Assembly: GCA_021396245.1 (NCBI GenBank)
Contig: WNYE01000067.1
Span: 167,590-231,589, forward strand
Source: Sporothrix humicola
Lineage: Eukaryota > Ascomycota > Sordariomycetes > Ophiostomatales > Ophiostomataceae
Direction: 5' to 3'
Length of the DNA stretch: 64,000 nucleotides
The number at the start of each line of letters is the position of its first letter. Positions within the stretch are counted from its first letter, which is position 1. The position numbers and the translations under genes were made by a program. Below, piece by piece: positions 31,736 to 44,030 of the stretch. Below the pieces are notes generated by a model. The model worked only from the letters and a program-made list of their open reading frames with translations, was not told where the DNA came from and did not search any database.

Positions 31736-34700
31736 TGTGGTGCTTTAAGGAAGCTCAGTGAAGCCCCTGTCTGCTGTGAGAAGAAATTGGAAATAAAGAA
31801 AAGAACAGATGTTAACAGGCCGATGTATACGCTGGAATGCAACGAGGCGCAAGTGAAAGGGAGATCTGGATATTCGAGGGATAACAGCAAATGGAAACGT
31901 CAAAGCAAAGGAACAGAAGAAAAAAGGAAGAAGAAAGAAGACAAAAGTACGACACGAACAAAAGGAGATAAATGATAGAGCACCCGCCACTCGCGCTTCG
32001 GGAAGAAGGTCTTGTCCTCCTCCGCAACAGCAAGGTCCCTACAGCAATATCTTGGGATGGGCATGCGGGGGTGTTGTTCAGCTTTGATTCAGCCTTCGCC
32101 CATTCGGTCGAGCTTTCGCCATTTTCCCAGTTCCTTCTCAAGCTAGTACGGAGTTTGTGATCGATTTGCAGTCCGCCTCCAATCTCCGCCCTAGTCCATT
32201 TTTTGTCGTGTCCTTGTGTTGTGACAGTTTCCTTTTTGAATCGTACTTTTGTGGTGTTCCTTTGCCGTACCAGCCGTTCCTGGGCATCGTCTTCCCGCAT
32301 GACATGGCCGTGTGCCTGTTTTGGGGGTGGCGGTCTGTTGTTCGGCTACCCGCGGGCATGGCGGATGCGCGATACAAGCGCCCGTTAGGGAACCCTTTGG
32401 GGTATGATGTCGCCGCATCATGTTATTGCACTGTACTCCAGTGCTCAAGTACTTTGTACTTTGTAGCAAATCCCCAATCTCCAATCCTGCTTGACGGTCT
32501 CAAAATAACCTGTCTTTTCTGCTGGGTGTTGTCGCCTGCATGAAGAGCGTCTTCTGACGTGGAGCCATGCCTCGGAATAGGCAGGTCGACTCGTTTGGAC
32601 TCGTTTGTGTGCAGCCTCCTGATTTGATCTAGTGTGCAGTATCGCGACGCAGACACTAAAAGAAACGGGCTTTGAAGCGGAGATAGTGCGAGTTGGGGTG
32701 CGGGGAAGCGCTGCGGAAGATGGATCAGAGATGGAGCAACAGCGGAATGAGCCTGCAATAATTGACCACACTGGTTCCGCCTTCTTGGCCACTTGTGGGC
32801 CGACCGAGGCTCACCTTCTCGCGCCCGAGAGTGCCGCCCGGTGAAGGCGCTCCTTTTATCGGACGTCAGTAGGAAGACCCGCGAAAATGTCCGAGGAAAA
32901 GATCAAAAAAGACGACCGTGGTAGGCGGCGAGGGTCGGGGAACAACAAAACCTGGTGATGCCCAAAACAATTGATCGTTGGAGGATCTACTGTGTTTCCT
33001 GTTTCTGATAGGCGGTCGACCATGGTGCAGGCATAAACGCCATGGCTGCGAACCGTCAACAAGCTGGTCGATCAGGCATGGCGACAGATCCGTGCCAGTG
33101 CTGACGAGGTTGAAGTCGAAGTGCCGCTCGGGCTTGAAAATGGGTTTTGGGAGCCTTTTTTGAAGCTTTTCAAAATGTGGGAAAGTTGTTTTGGTCATGA
33201 TCTTCGTGGGCAGCTTGAAACAGAAGGCGCCACGGACACTTGGCCGCACGCGAGGAAACAACGATGGGGACGACACAGAGAAACGAGGGCAGGAACGATG
33301 GGTAAAAAGAAGGGAAAGAAGTGATGCGGCGACGAGTCGCTCTTTCTACTTTTTAAAGAGTGCAGAACTCTCTTCAATTGGAGAAGGTGCCACGTCTGAC
33401 AGAGTCAGATCTTAGCGGTAATGAGCCCTCCAACGGGGCTGGATAATTAACACCTTTGTCAGCACTTGCCATGCATCTCTTTCTTCCAACATCTCGAATC
33501 TCGAGACACCATGACTTGTTATGACGATGCCAATACGGAAATACGATAATAACGGCAACAGAGCAACAGCTGTGCCACGGAACGACCAAACACCGCCCGC
33601 GACGATGACTACTGCGCAGACTCCTACTCTCTTGTTTACTTTGTCGCTAGCGTCGTCTAAAGTGCTCTTCTGTGACATCGCCCTTTTGAGTCCTGAAACA
33701 GAAGACGGCTTTCGGCCACGATAATAAAAAGCCCTTTCTATTCGCCTCTCCTTTTTACATCTCAAGATTCGACTTTTGACGAAATTGCATGATTTTCTTT
33801 TTCCCGCATTCTGCTCACGATGCTGCCCTTTGAAAAAGATTGCGGGCGCTGCATGCCCGTTGTGAGAGGAGACACAACAGAAGATCTGCGACGTATCTCG
33901 AGACGTGCATCCACCCGCCCCTGACTTTGGGCTCTCTCTTACACGCCACCCCTTACCCGCCAGACTGGATCTTTGCCCGCACAGCCTGCCGCGTGTCGAC
34001 CGAACACTTTGTTGTGCTGTCTCTCGCATGTCACTAGATCATTGCGACGATAATCCACGCATTAATCGACGCATTATTGTAGATAATTGCACGGAGTACG
34101 GAGTACTTTTATTGTGCTATTCCGTGCAACAGCACAGCGACCCCAGAACCCGGTTTAGGGCCGACATCCCGCCACGGGGAATCATCTTCTTGACGTCCAA
34201 GTACTCAATTTGCACGGTTATTTTCCTTGTGTTTGGGATCAGCATAAAATCCAGACGATCATGGTGCATCTCAGCGCATCTCAGCACATCAGTGGTTATT
34301 TTCAGCATCATTCTGGGGAGAAAGAGGCAACACAACTAAAGGAAATACTGGTCGAACTGGAGATCGTATGAGTGATTACTTATTACTCCACAAACCAAAC
34401 AGGCCAAGACCCAGCTGTTTATTTTTGTCAACACATCTCGTTCTTCACCCGATCCACCTTCAAAAATGTTGAAGAATGAACACTTCAAGAACACGAGAAA
34501 AGCCTCTGAAGACGAACAAAATACCGAACCCACTGCCTTTGATACGGCCCGGGCGTGGCGCCAGTGCCAGTAGCCACATGCTTTGAAGTGCTCTATGAGA
34601 CGGCCTGACACAGGGCTGACAGGGAGTCGATGCTCGCTACTGGGCTTGGCGGTATGACAGGGTTGCATCGAGACTCCCAAGAGCATTCGAGACGCCCGCA

Positions 34701-35323
34701 AAGGTGCTTAGCGTCTGGAGAGAGCAGTGTTCCATCTGTGCCCGCAGGCTTCACCAATTCGGACAACCAGGTACGACGCACGAAGCACGTTGATGAGCCT
34801 CACTACCCCGTGCTCCATGACCGATGGATGCTCCTGGTCTCTGGTCTCTGATCTCTTTCTCCTGGGTCCCGTTACAGGTCGAATAAGCTTCATGTTGCAA
34901 AAGCGGCCTCCTTGCACCCCATCATGCCCCTTCGTCTGGTCTTTTCCCTTGCTCTGGCAGACGTCGTGCTAGGAGCCCATGACAGGAGACAACCGTTAAC
35001 CCTCTTCTCTGTTTTGTTCAGTCGTATCCTGAGACCCATTGTTGAAGAAAGTGCATATAAACGTAGACGATCGCCCTCCTCCGCCAACTTTATTTCCTTC
35101 TTCTTTCTCTTTTCTTCATCCGCACTCTCTTTTCTCTTTTGCCATCAAGTCCCTTCTGTGAAGACGTTCTTTTTTTCTTCTACCTTCTCTTCTTGACAAC
35201 AGCTGTGCTGTTCTTACTGTCTTTTCTCTCTTTCAACAAACTTTCTTACCCTTCTTTCACTTCTTTTACCCATTTTTCTTCTTCCTTTTTTCTCTTCTTA
35301 CCAACCCACTTTATACCTCGACA
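31736..35323. other. 3.6-kb intergenic region
   Basis: No frame here shows a domain or a convincing exon pattern. It carries the motif ACGGAGTACGGAGTAC near 34092-34107. From about 35090 to the small secreted gene it is strongly C/T-rich, the leader of that gene. I see no RNA gene or mobile element. Confidence 0.45.
35056..35061 (+). promoter_or_regulatory. TATA box of the small secreted protein gene
   Basis: TATAAA lies 263 bp before the ATG, followed by some 200 nt of C/T-rich sequence. This is the arrangement of strongly expressed fungal promoters. Confidence 0.45.
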
Positions 35324-35924
35324 ATGTATTTCTCCAAGGCTATCGTTCTTGCCTTTGCCGCCTCGGCTCTGGCCCTGCCTGTCACGGACTCCAAGCCGCA
35401 GAAGCGTGCTGGTGTCCTGTCTGTCTCCGACTACAACGACTTCCAGGTCTCTGACGGCGTCGCCGGCAACGCCCTGGACGAGGTCAAGGCCAAGTTCCCC
35501 GTACGTTGAAATCCTTTCTGGACGAGAATAAACATAACAAAACCGGACATTTACTAACAAAAAAAAGATTGACTTCAACGACCTTGCAAATGTTGACCCC
35601 AACGACCTGGACATCATCCTGGCTGCCCGCGTGACGGCCGAGGATGCCGAGACGGGCACTGGCGGCTTCAACGACGCCATTGCCGCGGCTGGCAAGACCT
35701 CGACGGCCGGCAAGGCGCTGCAGGTTGGCAAGATCAAGAACAAGGTGCTCAAGCTGGAGCTGGAGGTCCTGGGTCTGCAGATTCAGCAGGCCCAGACCGG
35801 CAAGGACAACACCGACAAGATCGCCGAGGAGCAGACCAAGCTTAACAACAACATCGCTCTCGACCAGAAGGCTGCTGGCCAGACCAGCCAGAGCATCGAC
35901 TTTGCCGGTGACGACGAGCCTTAG
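35324..35924 (+). CDS. Small secreted protein with KR processing site
   Basis: Two exons, 35324-35500 and 35568-35924, give 177 aa. The intron has GTACGT and a TTTACTAACAA branch. A signal peptide is clear (MYFSKAIVLAFAASALALP, cut near residue 18-20), followed by a short propeptide ending in KPQKR, a Kex2-type site. The mature part has no cysteines. It has a Asp/Asn-rich first half, then a long amphipathic helical stretch (about 115-165, KIKNKVLKLELEVLGLQIQQAQ) likely to form a coiled coil. Such cysteine-free helical secreted proteins are common in Sordariomycetes, but I do not recognise a named family or known function. A TATA box and CT-rich leader suggest strong expression. Confidence 0.85.
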
Positions 35925-37434
35925 ATGTGATATATTGGTGTATTGTGGATAGGAGGATGTTTGAATAAAAAAGGGGTCGACAGAAGCGATAGGAAGGAAC
36001 TCACCAGGCGGCAGGCATCTTGATTGATTGCCACTGTCTTATGGCGAGCGAGAAAGTGGAGGGGACGAGGGGACAGTATTGAGTGTGGAAGATTCTTTTT
36101 CTCGTATATACCATTTTCACAGGACAAGCAATTTACTTTTTGGCATCTGGACTTTATTCTCACTGCATTTCACGTTCACTCATTGATCTTGATAGACCGT
36201 CTGTTTTCGTAATCATTCCCATTTTGCTAACATAAGAAAAAAAAAAGACACCCCGTAGATCGTATGTTCTTTTCTTCTAAATCGCTGTATCTAGATGATG
36301 GGTATATTTGAGGTTCGCCAGGCACCATGCGCACAAAAAGATACACCAAAGTAGAGAGAATCGAAACAAAAAAGGAAATAGGGAAAAAAGAAAAAAGAAA
36401 AGGGTAAAAGAGGTTGGTAGTCTGGGTAAGAAAAAGACGGTCCACAGGACCGATCTCTTCTCGCCCCATGAGAAACCAAAAAGAAGAAGTTGTTGGGTTT
36501 TTTGTTATTTGCCTTTCGCCCCTCCCCCCAATTTGGTCGACGACGAAAGTTCCTCTAAAAAACAAGAAGTGAAAAATGAAAAAGAAGCCTTTGCCGTCGA
36601 CCCAAGGGAGAAAAAAGGATGAAGAGATTTGGTTGAATCAATGTTGTTGATAATCGTTCAAAAGAAGGCGAAACTGAGGTTCAGGAGCAAACACAATCCG
36701 CTCAATTAAAGCATTAAAAATTAAACACATTAAGTAAGATGATTGCGTTTTCTCGGTTGAATTTTTTCGTCTTCGTTTCTTGTCTGCCTACCATCCGTCG
36801 TTTGGGATATCTTGTCTTGTTCGAGCGAAAAAGGAGGGGAGGGTTTTCCGTCGGGCCAGTCCAGCAGCCGAGAATGCAAGGAAAGGTGGTTGCAACACGT
36901 TGCGTAGAATGGACAGAGAAAAAAACAGTTGTAAAAAGGACAAAGGAAATAAAAAAAACACAAGACAAAGTTCGTCGAAATCAGAACCAGAAATGTTTGA
37001 GAAAAACGACATAGGAAATGTAAAGAGAAGAAGAAGAAAAGGGACGTCTCCAAGAATTCAGGGGACAAGATCACGGACACAGAGCATTGACGATGCGCGC
37101 AACCAAATGTAGTCGCATGCCCAAAGTCTGCTACAATCACTCGTCTCCCTTCGCTCTCGGAAACATAATAGAAGGTGCCTCCAGAGCGCATCGACCGCCC
37201 ATCGTCCAACGTCTCATAGTCGAGATGAATTCGCGAGGTAAAACGAGATCGAGTCGGTTGAGAGATGCTGCTTTATTGGCGAGTGGTATTTGATTTTTCG
37301 TCGTAGTGTAGAGTTCATCCGCGGCGTCCCCTCCTGCTGTCGGCGCGTCTTCCATCGTCCCCCGTTTCGCCCTTTCACCACCAGTTGTCGTTGTCCACCA
37401 AACACATTCTGCTTCTCGGTTCCGAGAGCCGCGC
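35925..37434. other. Convergent intergenic region
   Basis: This holds the 3' ends of the secreted-protein and GPI-protein genes. Long A-rich and G/A-rich stretches (36310-36480, 36740-37080) give many small frames without domains. No gene is supported. Confidence 0.45.
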
Positions 37435-37860
37435 TTATGCCAGGATGGCAATGGCGGCAGCAAGACCACCGAGCAGCAGGCCGCTCTGGATGATGAGGCC
37501 CTGGGCACCGGAGGTGGTGGCACCAGTGGGCGAGCTGGAGGGAGCAACAGCGGGGGTCGAGGACAGGACGACGGTGGAGACAGCGCCGCTGCCGGTGCCG
37601 GTGGCGTGGGCTGAGGTGGTCTTGTTGTGGTACGAGGTGGGCCAGGCGACGGTGCTAGAGTTGGAGACGGGCCAGTGCGTGGAGGTGGTGGTGTTGTGGC
37701 GGTTAGCCGGGCAGTTGGTGACGGAGGGGTTGCAGCGGGTGATGGTGATGGTCTGCGTCATGGAGATGGTGGAGGTGGTGGTGCCAGTGGTGACAGCGTT
37801 GCCGGCGGCGACGAGCGAGACCACGAAGGCCAGGAAGGTCAGGTAGAAGGAGGCGAACAT
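37435..37860 (-). CDS. Small GPI-anchored Ser/Thr-rich wall protein
   Basis: A single coding exon encodes 141 aa. There is a signal peptide (MFASFYLTFLAFVVSLVAAG), then TMTQ-like Thr-rich sequence with two cysteines in ITRCNPSVTNCPA. A long Ser/Thr stretch with N-glycosylation sites (NTT, NSS, NKT) follows. The C-terminus has a small-residue site (SGA near 118) and an uninterrupted hydrophobic tail ending LLLGGLAAAIAILA, the GPI-attachment signal. It is probably a cell-wall or membrane-surface glycoprotein of the short Cys-Asn-Pro type found in many Pezizomycotina. The exact role is unknown. A possible long 5' UTR intron lies upstream. Confidence 0.82.
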   Translation of the reverse strand: MFASFYLTFLAFVVSLVAAGNAVTTGTTTSTISMTQTITITRCNPSVTNCPANRHNTTTSTHWPVSNSSTVAWPTSYHNKTTSAHATGTGSGAVSTVVLSSTPAVAPSSSPTGATTSGAQGLIIQSGLLLGGLAAAIAILA

Positions 37861-37934
37861 TTTGACGGTTGTTGTCGTGAGATGTCGTTTATTTGGTTAT
37901 GGTGAAATTGGTGAGAGTCTAAGGCTTGACGATT

Positions 37935-38421
37935 CTGGAAATGGTCAGTCGCGATACTTCATTTTGTTGCTACAACAATATTGTTTGTTTGGCGATGCGA
38001 TGAAACGAAACGGAGAAAAGAAACAAAAAAGGCCCAAAGACAAAACAGAAGAAAAAAAAGAGAAAAGTCGATAAGAAAAAGGACAACGATGCCTGTCACC
38101 TCGACACGTCTTTTTTTTGCATTTACTGTCGAAAGGGCGATTTTTCCCCAGGTAAAGCGACGCGTCGAGATGTGGAATGTGCCTTTGGTGGTTTCGTGAC
38201 GGCAGGGAGTTGTATGTAAGTGTCGGCGAGGGGGTAAAACGGTTCGGTGTGGTATAGGCGGCGCGAGGGAGGCCGAATTGACAGGCGGCGTTCCTGACAG
38301 GCATGTTTCTCTTTTTTTCGTCGTCCCTTTCCATTTCTGTTTTGTCTTGCCTTCGCTTTCTGTTCCTTCTCCTCGTTTCGTCTCGGAAGGAAGCGCGAGA
38401 CAAAGCCACACAGGCACTTAC
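37935..38421 (-). other. Putative 487-nt 5' UTR intron of GPI-protein gene
   Basis: On the minus strand a donor GTAAGT starts at 38421. A CTGAC branch followed by TTTCCAG ends at 37935, 75 nt before the ATG. No coding is lost by its removal. It is inferred from splice signals only. Confidence 0.35.
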
Positions 38422-41400
38422 CGATCGAAGTCGTGATGCTTTGTTTATGCGATTTGATATAAGGCGAATTGCGCGAATATATTTGATCGTGAGAGATTGT
38501 CCGAAGGAGTTATTGTTTAAAAGAAAGTGGTTGATATGAAATCAAAATTGTCTTGTAAAAGGAATGGCAGTCGAAGAATACGAGTAGTCTTGACGAAAGA
38601 GAAAGACAGCGACAGATGTCGAAGAAACGAATGTGTATCGGACGGTGATGGTGAGGAGGAAAGGAGAGAAAAGAAGGGAAGAGGAGAGGAAGGGAATCAA
38701 AAAGGGAAAAGGGAGGGAGAAAAGAGCAAAGGGGAGATGATTATCCCCTTTTCTATATTACTAGTATTGCGCAGTACGCTTGGGGGCAGATTGGGGGCAG
38801 ATTAGGGGGGCAGAGGCCTGTTTACGACCCCCCTGGAGCGCAGATTATGGGAGTTAATTAGGGGAAGGGTGGGACTACACGTATGCCTGGGCCACGAATT
38901 GGCAAGAGCAAGGAAAGAGACAGGGAAAGAGCTTTGGATAACAGGGAAGTCACAGGGAAAGTGCAGAGACAACGCACACAAGGAAAGAGCCAGGTTACAG
39001 TCAGAAATGGCCTCAGAACCTTGGCCCAACTGGCATGCCCAACATCTACGCCTCCATGCCAGAAATAACTTGTGCACAGCAGGAACCCGTGCCGGCAATA
39101 TCTGAAGATGCACGATGCATGCAGGCCGCAGTCAGGCACAGTCACACAGCCATGATGAAAAGTTTTCATCTTTTGTCGCCGCTTTCTGGCACTGCTCTTT
39201 CCCTTCTCTCTGGTGGGTGGTTGGCTGAGCGGTGGGATGAGGTGGGTGTGGGTCGAAATGGTGACAGGCAAGAGCGACAGAGAGAAATCAAAGAAAGAGA
39301 GAGGCAGTGAGGAAAGAGCGCAGGACCAGGGTGCGAAAAGAGGAAAATGGGAAAGAGCACCAGGATATCGCACCGACGACAGAGCGGGAAAAGGGAAAGA
39401 GAGAAGAGCATCCCCTGTTGCCCAAAAGGGAACGCCACGGCACGGCGCCACGACAGCAAGGGCCACACTGGCCATCGATACAGCGCAAGGGTCAGCAAGT
39501 GCGAAGAAAGTGAGGATGCAAACAAAGAGGTGCAGCAGGCACTGGACAGGCACAAGAGTGAGCTTTCCAAATCGATTCTGGCGCGCCACGCAGGTCCGCC
39601 AGGGGAGACCCGCCCATTAGCCAGGGGCAGGCCAATCATATTACAGCGTTGAGAGACGAATGTGCAAGGGTGTTGTGGCAATTACAAGGGTATCCGCCTA
39701 GTGGCTCTTGCTGATTGGCGGGACGCTCTTGACGTCCCCTGTTCCTGCAGAAAAGGGAAGGAAAGGGAACAAAGAGGGAAAGACCAGGGAAAGAGAGAGC
39801 CAGAGAGCGATGAGGAAAAAATCAGAAATTTTGGGAAGGAGGTCCAGCAGGTGGGAAGCGTCTGCCAAGAAAAACAGGTTCGGGTGGCCGATCATTGGCC
39901 GGAGGCAGGGAGCACAATGGCTCGAGTGGACTGGACCAGGGCCTGGCCTGGCAGGGAACGAGGGTGTGCGATCGTGAAGAGGCTGGCCGTTTCACTGCGT
40001 TGCAATCGCCTGTTGGTGAGGAAGATGTGGAAGCGGGCGAGGCGGGATGACTGAGGGGATTGATTCTTTTGTGGTGGTTTGTCGTTGAATTTTGTCGAAT
40101 TTTGGGATTGCTGACAATATTTGTCTGGTTGGTCGACTGTTTGCTGCTGTCAATTTGTTTGTGTTCGTCTCTTCTTTTTGTTTTGTTATGCGTTGCTGTT
40201 CCCTGTGTTTCCATCGTTTCACATGCCCTGCTTCAATTTCTCTCCCTGAGTTGGATTTAATTGAGGAGTCGAGGTGAAAATATTGAAAATGGGCCCATGA
40301 AAATGAGGAGAAATTGACTTGACTCTGGTGAAGAAAGGGCCACATCACCCTCGCGATCTTCAATTTCGACACTTCGTCCTCTTCCATTTTCATTTTTCTT
40401 GATTCGCAACCCCGATGGTCGCAATCTTCTTTCATCCGGTCTTTTTTTTTTCGTCTTTTCTTTTCCTACTAGTACCCGTTGTCTCTGTTTCTTTGTTTCG
40501 ACTGGCCCCAGATAGTCAGGCACAAGTCAAATAAGGGCCACGTCAGGTCCGCCCATTGTCTCCAATGAAAGAGGTGTCGCAAAATGGAGGGGAGGATAAC
40601 GAATGGCACTCGGTGTCGAACCATAGAGATATGGGACTGTGTAGTAGATGTACATATTATCCTACCAAAATCTAGGCATGAGTTATGTACTCATACCTTC
40701 CATCAAAAATTTCCAGTTCCACGTCTGGAGGTCCACTTGGAAATCTCATCTCGGCGGGTGGCGTGGACTCTGGCACCCACTGGAGACCCTCCCAATGATT
40801 CTTTGTCTGTGCTTGGGGTCTCGCAGGGCCTGGGCTGGTCTGCAAGAAGGGAATGAAGGAGCGGTGGGTTGCGTCAGCTTTTGGCTGCCGGGACGCCAAG
40901 AGATCGAGAAGGAAGAGATTTGGGAGTTTGAAGGAGAATGGGCGTTGGAAAGCAAAGAGTGAAAAGGTTCAAAGGTTCGACAAACTCGTGAGGCACAACA
41001 GCACAAGAGACACAAAATGGGAGAAAAACACGACGGCAGGGCGTTGCATCAGGATCGCCAGGATCGTCGGACCCAAGGGAACGAGGAGGCCAGGGCGCAT
41101 CGATGGCCGATACAAGATGCAGGAACAAAAGCAACAACAGAAACACCAGGAACAACAAGCAGTGATATGGCATGGACGGTCAGCTGCATGGAAGCTGAGG
41201 CGTGGCGTTCGTGTCGTGTTATGTCGTGATGGGAATCCTAAATTTTGTGTTGTGCAAGCAGCTTGGTAGAGAGTCTCCAGATTCAGGGCGTAAAAAGGGC
41301 TGCACAACGGCATGTCTCGCTTTGGAAAGTGTCTCACACGATGGCGGGCGGCGCTCAACGTACGGAATACACGTATTGGTGGATGCGGATATTGAAAACT

Positions 41401-44030
41401 CTGTTTCTTTGTTTTCTTTTTTCGTCGAGTTTTTTTACTCGTTTGTTCGAAACGGCTCTTTCCTCTTTTCTTTCGTCCTGTCTCTGGCTGTTTTCACGAT
41501 CGCACCTACCCGCACGTGGAAACCACTTCCCGCCAGAATGGCCCGCAAATGCCAAGACTCTAGGCCCTAGACACAGGCGATTGCTCCAAACGTTCAAGCC
41601 CTTTCTGACCATCTCGAAAGATTCTCCAAAACATGCAACAAAAATGCCTTTTGAGCTGAAGAAGACTTTGATCTCGTGTGCCTGTGCTTTTCGCCCTACA
41701 AACTTCGTGAAACGCCCGCTCATAAAAGTCGTCTGTGTTCGTTCACAAACCCCCGGTGCATGTTTCCTTTTTCTTATTTTCGTCAGTATCACCTCCATGG
41801 TGGTCAAAGCAAAGCCTGGCCAGGCCAGGCCTGCCGCCTTTCCACTTCACGACAGGGCCAGGGACCCTGCTGGTGGCTGGGAGCAGAGTTTTGATGGCGA
41901 AACCACCAAAAAGCAAACCAACCGTTGCACGATTCAACAGAGCGAAAGCAAAAAGGAAAGGAAGAAAAAAGAAGCACGACCACGGCGCCACGAAAGCCAC
42001 GGAGATTTGGCATGCAGCTATCCTTGCCGCGGAAGGCCTTCCTGGCGCACAAGAGGATAGTGGTCCATCCCGCGTGATATTTGTGTGTTTGAGGTGTTTG
42101 CAGTGCTCTCAATTGTTTCTCCTTTTTTCCTCTGCCGGAAATTGAAGGACAAGATCTATTGCAGTGGTAAAACGACGTCGCACAGCAAAAGTACTGGCGT
42201 ACCCGTCGATATAGGACGATGCAATCCCCTGAGGTTGTATTCCCAACGGCAATATCACTCTCGTCATTTCCCTATCATCGCATCATCCAGGGTCGAAAAT
42301 GAGGGGGAAAAAAAGGAGGAGAATGAAAGAAGATACGGAGTAAAAATTATGTGCTCCTTGGCGGCTTCCATATTTTCTTCCAATTCCTTCCTTCTCGATC
42401 CCCTGCTTCCTGTCGACTCGCTTGGGATGCGTGCCCGTACTTCCGCTGCAACTGGAAGCCTGCATCGTCCGTCGATTTCAACCCTTGAGAGAAGTTTGTT
42501 GGATTTGTTCTTGAGGGAGGCCGGGAAAAATCAAAATCCCTCGCATTAACCATAGCTCCCTCACGTCGGTGCCGTCCATCTGTTGCAGCTTGCCCCATCG
42601 CCTCACGTTGGCTCGTTGAGACGAGTCGAACGACTGTGTTGGGAATGCTCAAACGGGAAGTCCTTGTCAAATGTACGCTTTTGACGCCCGCCAGCGCCAT
42701 GAGGCAGTCCAATGCTGGTGAGCAGAGTGCTCAGCGTCGACGAAAACGCGTTTCTGCTAAAGTGATACTGCATTGGCAGGCCATATCAACATCGCTGGGC
42801 GTCGATAGTTTCCAAACGGAGTCGTTACTTATGTGGCTCGCCAGTCTTGTGACCCGGAGTCGGTCCAGCTCGCTTGAGCTGAAGGCCATCAGCGGGTGAA
42901 CGCTGGGCCAACTTTTGCAGTCCGGTTCGCCGGGGCTCAGATCACCATATTGTATTGTGCGCCGTCCACCCCGGAATAATAAAACCATCAGCCATCAGAC
43001 CATATGGTTACAGACGCTCAGGGTGTGCTGCACCGCCTGCCATCCAAGTTGAATCGTGTATGCTTGGGACCGCAAACGGCGCAACCCGTTCTGAGGCCTT
43101 GCTTGGCTTCGGAGCCTCTTGGCTATGCCGGTCTGTACCTTGGCAGCCGCTGCGCTGAGCAGCAGAGTCGGAGCTTCGGCTCCGCTAGGGACTATTCGTC
43201 AAAGCGACCTACATGGTAGTAAAACGGCCGATATAGAGTTGTGTTCTGTGCAAGAAGTGATACGTGACTCAGATGAGGTCTCTCAGGTGCTTGCGTGCTC
43301 TCCTGGACCCATCTCGTCACATTCTCCTGCCGTGCAAATGTTAAGATTTCCGGATGATACAGGCACTACATACGTGCAGCTCGCGCATATAGAACTTCGT
43401 TATCGTGTTGTCTCCTCGGTGCCTAAGAGTGAGGTGTTTGTCAAAAGGCTGGCAATAGCACCAATCGAAATGGTGCCTGCAGCAGCCAAGGCGGGCAGGA
43501 TCAAGTTGTAGGCTGCCACCGTCACGGGCTATGAATAAGGCAGCCCGTAAGGCGCGCGAATCAGCATACTGTAAAAGTGTAGCCACGATAATGAAAAGAT
43601 GATGGATGTGTGTTGGAGAATGATATTGGCGGCTTCCGATAGGTTTGGAGTGGCATTTCGGGAAGCTCTCAAGAGCTTCGACCAGTGGGGAAAGAGCTCC
43701 AATGCACCTCCCGTATGTGTGTACATAGTGTGTGGGGGTTCCTTCTGAACGGAGAATTGAACTGCCAAAATCTTAGTCGGACATGCAAGAAGGCGCGACA
43801 CGGGCGCTTTTTGTTGGCTCAATTGGCGGTTGCGGACTTTGGGTCGATTTGGGGGAAGGTGCACTGCGCAAATAGTTGGCATTTCGTGTTCTATCTTATC
43901 CAAGCGGGCAGGTGCTCGGTGCTTTGTTGCGAATGAGGGGCTAACTATGATGCGAACCTCAACGGTCGTTATTTCCTTCGTCTGAAATATTCTTTATCTT
44001 GCTTAGATAGGCAATAATATATTTTGGAAT
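38422..44030. other. 5.6-kb stretch without supportable gene, purine-rich
   Basis: Frames up to 271 codons occur but have no domain, no codon preference like the neighbours and no good splice partners. From about 38630 to 39800 the plus strand is G/A-rich, with AGGGAAAGAG-like words many times. TTGGGGGCAGA is repeated near 38778-38810. Around 43149-43184 two adjacent hairpins occur. It may hold a long non-coding transcript or an eroded region. Confidence 0.4.
43149..43184 (+). other. Two adjacent stem-loops, one with a UUCG tetraloop
   Basis: GCTGC/GCAGC (43149-43153 with 43159-43163) is followed by CGGAGC-TTCG-GCTCCG (43169-43184). In RNA the second is a six-pair stem closed by the very stable cUUCGg tetraloop. 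No transcript is known; this is only a structural observation. Confidence 0.4.

Noticed and set aside
40600..40640. tRNA-like GGTTCGACACC on the minus strand
   Set aside because: No matching D arm, anticodon stem or acceptor pair could be drawn around it.
41245..42060. 271-codon plus-strand frame in the gene-poor stretch
   Set aside because: No domain, mixed low-complexity composition, rare-codon use unlike neighbouring genes, and no splice partners.
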